From JBOFMT01 sp051658525 (GTDB lineage Bacteria > Bacillota_I > Bacilli_A > Erysipelotrichales > Erysipelotrichaceae): DNA of 38,039 nucleotides. The notes under the pieces are model-generated. The model searched no databases. It had not been told where the DNA came from and saw only the letters and a list, made by a program, of their open reading frames with translations. This document shows positions 7,665 through 17,100 of the stretch, piece by piece; position 1 is the first letter of the stretch; the number at the start of each line of letters is the position of its first letter. Location: assembly GCA_051658525.1 (NCBI GenBank), contig JBOFMT010000008.1:1-38039 (forward strand), written 5' to 3'. The position numbers and the translations under genes were made by a program.

Positions 7665-10600
7665 ATGAATCCAAAAAAAGGAAAATTTAAAAAGCTTAGA
7701 AAAGTTTATGATGTTTATTCCAAAATGTTTGTTTGTTTATTAGCTTTGCAATTAATTTTTGCGCAAGCTGCAGTTCAGGTACGGGCTGTGGGAACGGATG
7801 TTACTGACAATCCAACCATAGATACTTACCAATCAGCACTGGACACGTTGGGTGTTTTAAATTCAAAAGACGGTGCAGTTTGGGCTGATAAAACCGTATC
7901 AAAACTTCAAACGAGTATAGATGGTATCTTGGTAGATCCGGGGGAAGATTTTTTAGTAACCTATTCGAATTTAGCAAAATCGTCTAATATCTCGGATGAA
8001 TCCCAGCTTCCAGTCGATGTTGTCTTCGTGATTGACTTGTCTGGATCCATGTTTAATGTTGACTTTGGTGGCTATATGGACCCAACAAAGGTAGATCCAC
8101 AATCGAGATTATCTGCAACGGTAGAGGCTTTAAATGCATCTATAGAAAAGGTTTTAACAAGTAATCCGGCGAGCCAGGTTGCTGTAGTAGGTTTTGGGAA
8201 ATGGAGTCAAGAACTGATGCCGTTGGGACGCTATGATAAAGCGAGCAATGGTAAGTATGTTTCGTTAACAAATGAAAATGTAACAACGAACCGAAAAACA
8301 GTAATCAACTTGTCTACTGTTAGTGGGACTAGCTTAAATTTAACTGCGATTCAAAGTACTACAAATCTATATATTTCCCAATCCACAAATATCCAACAAG
8401 GGATGTATACAGGGTTAAATATCTTAGCCAATACAACGAATACAGCTGGTCGAGTACCGTTTGCTGTATTATTAGGTGACGGTGCACCTTATGCATCTTA
8501 TAATGGGGATGATTGGTGGCAACCAGTTAATGTTACTGACAATTCTCAAAAAGATTTAGGTGAAGATTATATGGCCTCGCATACGCTACGTGCAATGATG
8601 ACAAGTGCATATATGAAGGGGGAAGTTAGTAGCCATTATGGACGTGAAATGCAACTTTATTCGATTGGTATGGGAATTGATGCATTATCAAGAAATTTAG
8701 AATATGAAAGTGCTACGTTATCACTAAATCCAGCAGTTGGTTGGTCAAACAGCGATACTATGACTACAACAGTTAAAGCGCTCTGGGATGCTTTTGTGGC
8801 TGGAATCGAAAATGTTCCGTATACAGACCCAGTTTTCCAAGAAGATAAAGTTATTAACTTCTTAAAAGCATTGAAAGAATTATCGAGTGTTACAACGTAT
8901 GTAAATGAGTATTTCCCAGCAAATGATTATCAAGAAGCAATTGATGCTTTCGACACCATTTCTGATACGATAACATCTCGTTCCAAAGCAAGTGCTCCAA
9001 CACAGCTTTCAACAGATCCAAATACAAGCGGATATCTAACTTATGTGGATCATATTGGATCATATATGGAAGTAAAAGATGTGCTTTCCGTTATTTATAA
9101 TGGAGTAGAATACACAAACAAGACGGTAACTACAAGTGGTAACACAACGCAATATCGCTTTGAAGGTAATGTTGATTCAGGTATTTATACTGGATCAAGT
9201 TTAACTTATTTAATTATCGATGTTACAAAAGATGCGACAACCGGGGATGAAACAATCACCATTCAAACCCCAGCAAGCTTAATTCCAGTTAGCGTCGATA
9301 ATGTGCTAGTACAACCTGATGGTTCTGCAGCATTGACTGAAACAAATACAATGTTACCATTACGTGTTAACTACACAGTTGGCTTACAATCTGAGGTTCT
9401 AAATACGGAAGGGTTAGTAGATAGTACAAAACTTAGTACTGCATATTTACAAGCACACTCTAGTCCTTCTGGAGAAATTGCCTTCTATACCAACTTATTT
9501 ACCGGTGGTGTTGTTGGTGAGAGTAGTGTAGGAGATACTGTACAAACCTTTACTCCATCCGATACGAACACTTATTATACAAGTGACAGTGTAACAACAG
9601 ATGCGAAAGTAGAAAATGCTACAGGTACAGCGGAAACAAGTAGTACACAATACAAAAACGAATCAGAAGTTGTTACTGCACTTGGTAATAATGGGAAAAC
9701 CGTTGCAACGGTTGCACCGATACCTCCAGTTAAAGATGTTGTGTATCCAGATGAGCCAACAATCTCAATTGACACTCAAGAAGTATTCTTGAAAGATACT
9801 CTAACTTATGTAATTGATTGGTATGCTCCTGTTGGTGGAGTTGTTTCTGTAGAAGATCAACTTCCAAATTTTGTTTCCTATGTTGAAGGTTCCGCCTCTA
9901 ATGATGGCGTATTCAATGATGGTCTTATTTCTTGGTCACTTGGTGAGCAAGCAGCTGGATCATCAGGGACAGTTAGTTTCCAAGTTGTGGTCGATATGAA
10001 CGCAGCGGGTGAAGTGATTGAGAATACAGCATCCGTATATATTGGTGAAAATCTAGCAACAACCAACACGACTGTAAATCCAGTAAAAACAAGTCTTACA
10101 TTAGACTTGGTAGCAAACAAAGTATTGATTGGAAAAGATATGCTAGAAGGTGATTATTTCCAATTTGTTCTACAAGTAAGCGATGCAGTAACACAAAAAG
10201 CAATCAATGATGGCTTTGTACAAGTTCCAAATGCAACTGCATTCGTAACTGGTGCTATGGATGGGCAGGTTGTTCCATTCTCTTTCAAAGGGTTGAAATT
10301 TGATGCAGTTGGTACCTACCTATTTGATATCAAAGAAGTTGCTGGAGACGATAGTACCATTGTTTACGATAAAACAATCCATCAAGTTCAAGTGGATGTT
10401 ACGTTAAATGACAATCAACAATTTGTTGGGGAAGTAACTTACCCTCAAACTCAAGTCACTTTTGTTAATACAGTAAAAGAACCGGAAAAGGAAGTCGTAA
10501 TTCCACCAGTATCTTTAAATGTTGATGCAAACAAACAATTTAACGGACGTGATATGAAAGGTGAAGAATATTTTGAGTTCACGCTTACTCCGAAAGATTT

Positions 10601-11147
10601 AATTACACAATCTGCATTGACTAAAGGGAGTGTAGTTGTCCCTCTAGATAAGACATTTGTAAGAAATGCGAAAAATGGAGAAGTTACAAACTTTAGTTTT
10701 GATGGACTTGTATTCCATAAAGCAGGAGTTTACCAATTTGAAATTCGTGAAGTAAAAGGCGATGACACAAATATTACATATGACAATAAGGTTATTACTG
10801 TTACTGTTGATGTGAAACAAACGGTAGATCTTGCACTTGTTGCAACTGTATCTTATGATGTGCAAGCTGCTCTATTTGTGAATACGTATACACAACCAGA
10901 AGTACCGGAAGTACCGGAAGTACCAGAAGTACCAGAAGTACCAGAAGTACCAGAAGTACCAGAAGTACCAGAAGTACCAGAAGCACCGGAAGTACCACAA
11001 ACACCTGAAACACCTGAAACACCTGAAACACCTGAAACAGAAACTCCAGGTACTGGAGTAGAGTTAAATCTTGTATTTTGGTTTATGCTGTTCTTGTTAT
11101 CTAGTGGCTTTGTGATATCATTGTTTGTGGTTGGAAAAGAAAAATAG
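7665..11147 (+). CDS. VWA-domain surface adhesin with isopeptide-type pilin domains (adhesin 1)
   Basis: 1160 residues, exported. Signal peptide about 1-41. A von Willebrand A domain (about 115-390) carries a MIDAS: D124-L-S126-G-S128, T241 in STNIQQG and D272 in GDGAPY. A long linker is followed by a DUF11-like repeat (about 695-807). Two Spy0128/FctA-type pilin domains (about 809-935 and 946-1077) each show the Lys (NK..xGxDM), Glu (F.I.E) and Asn (FVNT) expected for a self-formed isopeptide bond. A Pro-rich stalk of EVP and ETP triplets, PGTG (1128-1131), a hydrophobic segment and the tail GKEK end the protein. It resembles pilus-tip adhesins. The start at 7665 follows AAAGGGAG; an ATG at 7635 lacks a good site. 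It is paralogous to the gene at 14128. Confidence 0.82.
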   Translation: MNPKKGKFKKLRKVYDVYSKMFVCLLALQLIFAQAAVQVRAVGTDVTDNPTIDTYQSALDTLGVLNSKDGAVWADKTVSKLQTSIDGILVDPGEDFLVTYSNLAKSSNISDESQLPVDVVFVIDLSGSMFNVDFGGYMDPTKVDPQSRLSATVEALNASIEKVLTSNPASQVAVVGFGKWSQELMPLGRYDKASNGKYVSLTNENVTTNRKTVINLSTVSGTSLNLTAIQSTTNLYISQSTNIQQGMYTGLNILANTTNTAGRVPFAVLLGDGAPYASYNGDDWWQPVNVTDNSQKDLGEDYMASHTLRAMMTSAYMKGEVSSHYGREMQLYSIGMGIDALSRNLEYESATLSLNPAVGWSNSDTMTTTVKALWDAFVAGIENVPYTDPVFQEDKVINFLKALKELSSVTTYVNEYFPANDYQEAIDAFDTISDTITSRSKASAPTQLSTDPNTSGYLTYVDHIGSYMEVKDVLSVIYNGVEYTNKTVTTSGNTTQYRFEGNVDSGIYTGSSLTYLIIDVTKDATTGDETITIQTPASLIPVSVDNVLVQPDGSAALTETNTMLPLRVNYTVGLQSEVLNTEGLVDSTKLSTAYLQAHSSPSGEIAFYTNLFTGGVVGESSVGDTVQTFTPSDTNTYYTSDSVTTDAKVENATGTAETSSTQYKNESEVVTALGNNGKTVATVAPIPPVKDVVYPDEPTISIDTQEVFLKDTLTYVIDWYAPVGGVVSVEDQLPNFVSYVEGSASNDGVFNDGLISWSLGEQAAGSSGTVSFQVVVDMNAAGEVIENTASVYIGENLATTNTTVNPVKTSLTLDLVANKVLIGKDMLEGDYFQFVLQVSDAVTQKAINDGFVQVPNATAFVTGAMDGQVVPFSFKGLKFDAVGTYLFDIKEVAGDDSTIVYDKTIHQVQVDVTLNDNQQFVGEVTYPQTQVTFVNTVKEPEKEVVIPPVSLNVDANKQFNGRDMKGEEYFEFTLTPKDLITQSALTKGSVVVPLDKTFVRNAKNGEVTNFSFDGLVFHKAGVYQFEIREVKGDDTNITYDNKVITVTVDVKQTVDLALVATVSYDVQAALFVNTYTQPEVPEVPEVPEVPEVPEVPEVPEVPEVPEAPEVPQTPETPETPETPETETPGTGVELNLVFWFMLFLLSSGFVISLFVVGKEK
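10899..11051 (+). repeat. Pro-rich stalk repeats, 9-nt unit
   Basis: Nine consecutive 9-nt units encode Glu-Val-Pro (10899-10979). EAP, EVP, QTP and several ETP units follow. Neighbouring units are nearly identical at the DNA level (GAAGTACCA or GAAGTACCG), so copy number can change by slippage without breaking the frame. The antisense frame over this tract is open only because of the repeat. Confidence 0.9.
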
Positions 11148-11158
11148 TATTTCAACAA

Positions 11159-11195
11159 ATTATTGTGTGGGTTAAAATCCTACACAATAATTTTG
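11159..11195 (+). terminator. Terminator after adhesin 1
   Basis: A 13-bp stem, ATTATTGTGTGGG with CCTACACAATAAT (one G-U), and a 7-nt loop, followed by a short T run. It separates adhesin 1 from the sensor kinase. Confidence 0.7.
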
Positions 11196-11200
11196 TGCGT

Positions 11201-11229
11201 TTGTAAGATGCACGAGTCTAGCATAGATT
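11201..11229 (+). promoter_or_regulatory. Promoter of the two-component operon
   Basis: TTGTAA (11201-11206), 17 nt, TAGATT (11224-11229), then GGGGGAG before the ATG at 11241. It lacks the TGTTGxx heptamers seen before the adhesin genes. Confidence 0.45.
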
Positions 11230-11240
11230 AGGGGGAGATT

Positions 11241-12524
11241 ATGGAACCGTTTCAATTTGCAACAATCGCATTCTCAATTTGTAGTACTTTATTCTTAATA
11301 TTTATGAATAAAGTACTACGGATACATCGATTAAGCACTTCTGTTGAGAAAAGTTTTCAGCGTATCATATATACTGCTATAGTCTTATTTATTGGTGAAG
11401 TGATCATTTTCCTTGCAGTGGGAAATACAACTGCGATTGGATTTTTGTTACATAAAATTGGAATGAGCATTTCTCTCATAGGTGGATTCTTATGTTTTTG
11501 GGCAAGTGCCAATTACGTTTATACCTATATGAGTGAACGAATACAACTATCCAATCAATATATGGTCGTAATCAACATTGTTTGTTCAATAATGATTGGG
11601 TTAATTATCTACAACCAATTTCATCCAATTATCTATCTATTTGATGGAAATAATCTATATCACCGAGGACAACTATTTATCATATTGTACCTGCTTTCTA
11701 TAGTATATTTTGGAGTAACTTCAATGATTTTATATAAGGCAAGCAATCAACTTTCAAAACATGAATTAAACTCTTTTCTTAGTTATATCGCAATACCAGC
11801 AGTTGGTATTGTTATTCAAGCGGTATTTCCAAGTTGGGGAGTACAATATTTAGGTTTGATTGTAGCGATTGCATTGTTGTACATCAATATTCAAAATGAA
11901 TATGCATCGAGTTATCATCGCTCACTTGATATGTTGGAGGATTCAAAAGAACGAATGGCGAGGTTGCAAATCAAGCCCCATTTCCTTTATAATACGCTGA
12001 ATACGATTCGTTACTTAGCAAAACATAATACAGAAGATGCGGTTTATGCGATTGACTCATTTTGTTCTTTTTTGAGAGCTAACCTTCATATGGTTGAAAA
12101 TGAGAACTTGATTCATGTAACAAAAGAAATAGAATATGTAAAACAATACCTAGAGATTGAAAAGCTACGATATCAAGATATGATGCGAATTGAATATGAT
12201 TTAAATTGTCAAACGTTTTATTTACCACCTCTTTGTATTCAACCAATCGTAGAAAATGCTGTAAAGCATGGATTGGCAAAATCTAGAGATGGTGGAGAAA
12301 TAAGAATAAGCACTTGGGAAGAAGTGGATGAAGTTATGATTTGTATTGAAGACACAGGAGTTGGCTTTGATTTGGAAGCGTATCAAGATAGTAAAAGTAT
12401 CGGTTTACGTAACATTCAAAAACGACTAAATCTTTTGTGCAATGGGGAGATACAAATTAAAAGTGAACTAGGTGTGGGAACAAATGTAATGATTAAATTA
12501 CCAAAAGGGGGAAAAGAAAAATGA
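11241..12524 (+). CDS. Membrane sensor histidine kinase, LytS/YehU type
   Basis: 427 residues. The N-terminal half (about 1-215) is strongly hydrophobic with about six or seven membrane spans and no large extracellular domain. A short coiled linker precedes the His_kinase domain: QIKPHFLYNTLNTIR with phospho-acceptor H247. The HATPase domain shows N339 in IVENAVKHGL, the DTGVGF box (371-376) and GLRNIQKRL. It should sense a membrane-associated or small extracellular signal and phosphorylate the partner regulator. The stop overlaps the start of the next gene by 4 nt (ATGA), so kinase and regulator are translationally coupled. It lies between the two adhesin genes, which are its likely ultimate targets. 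Confidence 0.9.
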   Translation: MEPFQFATIAFSICSTLFLIFMNKVLRIHRLSTSVEKSFQRIIYTAIVLFIGEVIIFLAVGNTTAIGFLLHKIGMSISLIGGFLCFWASANYVYTYMSERIQLSNQYMVVINIVCSIMIGLIIYNQFHPIIYLFDGNNLYHRGQLFIILYLLSIVYFGVTSMILYKASNQLSKHELNSFLSYIAIPAVGIVIQAVFPSWGVQYLGLIVAIALLYINIQNEYASSYHRSLDMLEDSKERMARLQIKPHFLYNTLNTIRYLAKHNTEDAVYAIDSFCSFLRANLHMVENENLIHVTKEIEYVKQYLEIEKLRYQDMMRIEYDLNCQTFYLPPLCIQPIVENAVKHGLAKSRDGGEIRISTWEEVDEVMICIEDTGVGFDLEAYQDSKSIGLRNIQKRLNLLCNGEIQIKSELGVGTNVMIKLPKGGKEK

Positions 12525-13306
12525 AATTATTACTAGTTGATGATGAATTTATTGCTCTTTCAGCATTGGAAGATGCGATAACAGATGAATTAAAAAATGT
12601 AGGTATTTCAAAACATGTGTCTGGAAAAGATGCGCTTGTTGATGCGGAATCCAATTCTTATGACGTGGCATTTTTAGATATAGAACTTAGAGATATGACA
12701 GGGATTGAATTGGCTAAACGATTAAAAGCATTGCAACCAAACATGAACATTGTTTTTGTAACAGGACATGATTCATATGCGCTTGATGCGTTTGGAGTTT
12801 ATGCAAGTGATTATATTTTAAAACCGATTACTGGAGAAAAAGTACGAAAAACACTTTTGAATTTACGCCATAATGCTGATGTGTGTAGAGGAAAAGGTTT
12901 ATGGGTACAATGTTTTGGAACATTTGAGGTTTTCTACAATAGTACTCCACTTCATTTTGAACGACAAAAAGCAAAAGAGATGTTAGCTTATTTGGTTGAT
13001 CGACGTGGTGCTAGAGTTACTATGGCGGAAATGGCGTCTATATTATGGGAAGATGGAATCTTTGATAAATCAAGAAATAATCAGCTTTTGGTGTTCATCT
13101 ATGTCTTAACCAAAAAATTCGAAGAAATTGGTCATAAAGATTTAATCATCCGTAGTCGCAATGCCATATCAATCAACAATCATTTATTGGCATGTGACTA
13201 TTATGAGTATTTAAATCACAATCCGAATTATGTAAATAAAGTTTACGAAGAATATATGTCACAATATTCTTGGGCAGAATGTACCATTAGTACTTCGTTA
13301 CGATAA
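12521..13306 (+). CDS. Response regulator with OmpR/SARP-type winged-helix output domain
   Basis: 261 residues. The receiver domain (1-115) has D7, D8, phospho-acceptor D53, T81 and K101, all intact. The output domain (about 128-220) begins VQCFGTFEVFYN and contains ERQKAKEMLAYLVDRRGARVTMAEMASILW, the pattern of the Trans_reg_C/SARP winged helix. The tail (YEYLN...EEYMSQYSWAE) looks like a remnant of the bacterial transcriptional activation domain found after SARP DNA-binding units. Proteins of this class bind direct repeats with about 11-bp spacing next to the -10 box, and exactly such repeats precede both flanking adhesin genes. It is the cognate partner of the overlapping kinase. Confidence 0.88.
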   Translation: MKLLLVDDEFIALSALEDAITDELKNVGISKHVSGKDALVDAESNSYDVAFLDIELRDMTGIELAKRLKALQPNMNIVFVTGHDSYALDAFGVYASDYILKPITGEKVRKTLLNLRHNADVCRGKGLWVQCFGTFEVFYNSTPLHFERQKAKEMLAYLVDRRGARVTMAEMASILWEDGIFDKSRNNQLLVFIYVLTKKFEEIGHKDLIIRSRNAISINNHLLACDYYEYLNHNPNYVNKVYEEYMSQYSWAECTISTSLR

Positions 13307-13325
13307 ATCCTATTTTCTTCATACT

Positions 13326-13354
13326 TTCTTAAGAAGTCTTTGGTATTGTATAGA
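13326..13354 (+). promoter_or_regulatory. Possible promoter of the thioredoxin-like lipoprotein gene
   Basis: TTCTTA (13326-13331), 17 nt, TATAGA (13349-13354). A weak match; the gene could instead be read from the two-component operon, since no terminator is visible between them. Confidence 0.25.
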
Positions 13355-13371
13355 AAAAGGGAGATACGGAT

Positions 13372-13833
13372 ATGAAAAAAATAATGATGATCGCATGTTG
13401 CCTACTACTGCTTGTCGGCTGTTCTAAGAAAGATACACCTGTTTTAACATCAACTTTGACGTTTGATGAGCTAGAAGAGAAAATACAAGCAGAAGAAACA
13501 ATGATTGTATTTTTTGGATGGTTAGTAGGCTGTGGAGATACTGTAAATTTTCAAGAAAACTACTTGCGTCCCATGATGGAAAGTCAACCAAATATTAGTA
13601 ATATGGAAGTGGTAGACTTAGATGTGGAAGTTGGTTCTCCAAGTGATAAAAGCCTTCGCACTGAGATGATTGAACGCTTCAATGTAACATATGGACCAAC
13701 AATTGTTGCATATGAAAATGGTGTAGAAGTAGAACGATTGGAATGGACACCAGCTACAACAGATGCAACTTATGGGATTCCTAAGTCACAATCTGATGCA
13801 TTCTTTGAAACCTATGGTTTGATTGTAAAGTAA
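13372..13833 (+). CDS. Thioredoxin-fold lipoprotein with a single active-site-like cysteine
   Basis: 153 residues. Signal peptide with lipobox LLVGC (lipidated C17), so it should be tethered outside the membrane. The body has a thioredoxin-like order: a beta strand MIVFFGW leading to LVGC54GD where CxxC would be, and later VTYGPTIVAYENG with the cis-proline typical of the fold. Only one cysteine (C54) remains at the active site, so it cannot act as a classical dithiol oxidoreductase. It might act as a monothiol isomerase or chaperone, or have lost redox function. It lies 66 nt after the response regulator and before adhesin 2, which suggests a role in folding or assembly of the surface proteins. 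That is inference only. Confidence 0.6.
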   Translation: MKKIMMIACCLLLLVGCSKKDTPVLTSTLTFDELEEKIQAEETMIVFFGWLVGCGDTVNFQENYLRPMMESQPNISNMEVVDLDVEVGSPSDKSLRTEMIERFNVTYGPTIVAYENGVEVERLEWTPATTDATYGIPKSQSDAFFETYGLIVK

Positions 13834-13851
13834 GTCATAATTAATAAATAA

Positions 13852-13886
13852 AAAAAATAGTGATCTATGATTACTATTTTTTTTTG
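13852..13886 (+). terminator. Terminator after the thioredoxin-like gene
   Basis: AATAGTGATC pairs with GATTACTATT (one G-U) around a TAT loop. It is preceded by a run of A and followed by a run of T, making a strong intrinsic terminator. Confidence 0.82.
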
Positions 13887-13920
13887 TAATATACAACTTC
13901 AGCTCCTAAAACGAAAAAAA

Positions 13921-14049
13921 GTACACTTTTTATGCATCGTGCACTAAGGATACCGAATAAGGACCATATATTCGCTGTTTGATACTAGAAAAACCAAAAT
14001 ATGTGTTTTATTCATCGTACACTTGTATACAATGTGGTCTAATTGTATA
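13921..14049 (+). repeat. Short direct repeats upstream of adhesin 2
   Basis: TTTTATGCATCGTGCACT (13928-13945) recurs as TTTTATTCATCGTACACT (14006-14023), 18 nt with two mismatches and a 78-nt offset. A further GTACACT lies at 13921-13927. TTGTATA occurs at 14023-14029 and again at 14043-14049 (20-nt offset). None of these is found before adhesin 1. They may be binding sites for an additional regulator. Confidence 0.6.
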
Positions 14050-14063
14050 AAAATGTGAAAAAA

Positions 14064-14097
14064 TGTTGGAGTTTTGTTGTAATTGTGTTGTTAGTAT
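14064..14097 (+). promoter_or_regulatory. Adhesin 2 promoter with 11-bp-phased heptamers
   Basis: TGTTGGA (14064-14070), GTTT, TGTTGTA (14075-14081), ATTG, TGTTGTT (14086-14092): three heptamers at exactly 11-bp intervals. The -10 TAGTAT is at 14092-14097, ten bases after the second heptamer, precisely as before adhesin 1. There is no -35 box. Confidence 0.62.
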
Positions 14098-14127
14098 AGG
14101 TGTAAATGAACTAATATGGAGGATTAT

Positions 14128-17100
14128 ATGAATAAAACTATACATAATTTTATGTTAATGATTTTAAAAAGTATCTTAATTTTTATTCTAATTGCACAAA
14201 CGGTTATGATACCTAATATGATCACGGTATCAGCAAACAACAATCAGGGGATTAGTGATCCAACAACACACCATACATTTCTAGAACGTATGGAAATGCA
14301 AGGTGCACTAAACTCGAAGGATGGAAAAGTTTGGGTAGATAAAAGTGTTTCATCAATTGCAGCGCAAGTGGAACGTTTAAATAAGCAATCTAAGCAAGAT
14401 TTCATGGTTACTTATTCTGCTCTAGCAAAATCTTCTAGTATCATTGACCTACAAGACGAACCAATCGATGTGGTTTTTGTTATTGATTTATCTGGTTCTA
14501 TGTTTTGTGCCCCTTATGGGGGATATTTGGATCCAGAGAAAAAGGACACTAGATCCAGATTATCAGCTACAATTGAAGCACTAAATGCATCAATTGAAGC
14601 GGTATTAAATGACCACTCAGAGAACCGTGTTTCAGTAGTTGGTTTTGGTAAATGGGCTCAAACAATACTTGAATTAGATCGGTATCAAAAGGATGTGAAT
14701 GGAAAGTATCTATCGTTAAGTAGTGAAGAAATAACTTACTATTCAAATACGAATTTAGTATTAACAACAACAACAAATAAAAAACTTAATTTAAATGTAG
14801 TACAAAATAGCACCAGAAATAATATCGCAACCTCTACAAATATTCAACAGGGGATGTTTGATGGGTTAAGTATATTGAACGATGAAGAAAATACAGATGG
14901 GAAAAAACCCATTGCAGTATTTTTAGGAGATGGCGCTCCTTATTCCTCATTTGATGGTGGAAATTGGTGGGAACCAGAGGATCCATGGAATGATACACAA
15001 AAACAAATAGGTTCAGAATATATGGCGGTCCATGTATTAAGAGCAATGCTAACTAGTGCCTATATGAAGCAACAAGTAGAACAAACTTACGGAACCGATT
15101 TGGAAATATATACCATCGGAATGGGATTAGAAGAGCAAGTTGAACATTTAGAATTTGAAGCAGCAGGATTATCACTTAATCCAAAAGAGACCTGGACACA
15201 TGATAACGCTATGGTGAACGCAGTGAAGAATTTATGGGAGCGTTATAATGCCGGTATTAGTGAATTGGTATGGAAAGATCCATTATCAGATAAAGAACTA
15301 CGTTCAACCGTAAATAAAAGAGACGAATCGTTAAATATCCTAGACTCGATTGATGATTACTATGCCGTAAATAATTATGATGACTGTCTAAATGTATTCC
15401 AACATATCACCGATTTAATTACAAACAAGACCAATGCTACTGTTCCAACACAGGTAGAAGGTGATATTGATACGAGTGGTTATCTTACTTATGAAGATAT
15501 TATTGGGGATTATATGTATGTAAAAGATATTGCATATGTGAACTATAACAATCAAGAATTTACAGGAAAAACAGTATTGAAAGCTGAGAATAAAACAACG
15601 TATGTATTTACTGGAACGGTAGATAGTGGTATTTACAAAGATTCAGACTTAAGTAAACTTATTATTGAAGTACACTATGACATAGACACAGGAAGAGAAA
15701 CAGTTGTGATTAAAACACCAGCTAGTTTAATTCCAGTTATTGTAGATGATATAACAATCAAGGAAGACGGTACAAAAGAATTGCTTGCAAGCCATGCAAT
15801 GGCTCCACTGCAAGTAGGATATATTGTAGGTTTGAATGAAGCTATCTTAGATAACAAAGGGTTTGTCGATCATTCAAAAATCGACAATGATTATTTAAAA
15901 ATGAATACCGAAGAAACTGGTGAAATTAAATTTTATACAAATTACTTTTCAGGTGTTGAAGTAAACAATCAGATGATAGGTAATACGTATAATTATTTTA
16001 CTCCACACGAAGGCAATGGTTTTTACCGTGCACGAGCGTTTACGCAGTATGAAAAAGAAGATAACCTTACGAATACCGCAAATTTGGTAAGTGCAAATTT
16101 TATTCAAAACGGTATTGTAAAGACTCCACTAGGTAACAATGGCTACTTAGTTGATCTTCTAGCAGACGGTGTGCCGGTGAAAGATGTATTACATGCAGAA
16201 ACCAATATTTCGATTGATGGAGATTATGTTCAACTAGGACAAATACTAACGTACGAAATCGCTTGGTCTGCACCAGCAGGTGGGAGAGTATCGATTACTG
16301 ATACGATTCCTCAATATACGACTTATGTAAGTGATTCTGTTAGTGCTAATGGATCTTATGATAACGGAGTTGTGACTTGGGATTTAGGAACTCAAGAGCC
16401 TGGAGCAACAGGAACGGTTTCCTTCCAAGTAGTCGTTAACGATGATGCAGTAAATCAGACTGTAGAAAATACTGCACAAGTAGTGGTTGGAGAAAATCAA
16501 CAAACAACAAATACAACGAGCAACCCAGTTGCTCCGACTTTGATTATTGATCTAGAAGGATCAAAAATATTAAATGGTCGCGATATGTTAGAGGGAGAAG
16601 AGTTTACCTTTAATTTAATTGCGAACGATGAAACAACTGCAGCAGCAATTTCATTCGGGATGATTCGTCTACCCAACTCGATCGCAAGTGTAACAAATAA
16701 CATGGATGGCGTAGCGAATCGATTTGTCTTTGAAGGATTGCAATTTAATCAAGTAGGAACCTATTCATTTAAGATTACAGAAACGCAAGGGGGCGGAAAT
16801 GGTCTTACCTTTGACCAATCAACCCATATCGTTACAGTGGAAGTATCACAAAATGAACAAGGTCAACTTATTGAAACTATTACTTATCCAGAAGGTGGTG
16901 TAGTATTTACCAATACCTATGTTGAGCCAGAGATAGAATCTGCACGCATCTTCTTAGGGGCAGATAAACTATTTACAGGACGAGATATGTTTGATGAAGA
17001 AAGTTTCAATTTCTTGCTTCAAGCAGGTGATGCAATTACACAAGATGCTATTGCTTCAGGAGATATTATACTATCAAATGATAGAGCAAGTATTAGCGGA

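Noticed and set aside
10853..11158. Antisense ORF encoding Gly-Thr-Ser repeats
   Set aside because: It is a shadow of the EVP/ETP repeat tract on the plus strand, with no ribosome site. The same holds for the antisense Trp/Leu-rich frames over 17299-17725.
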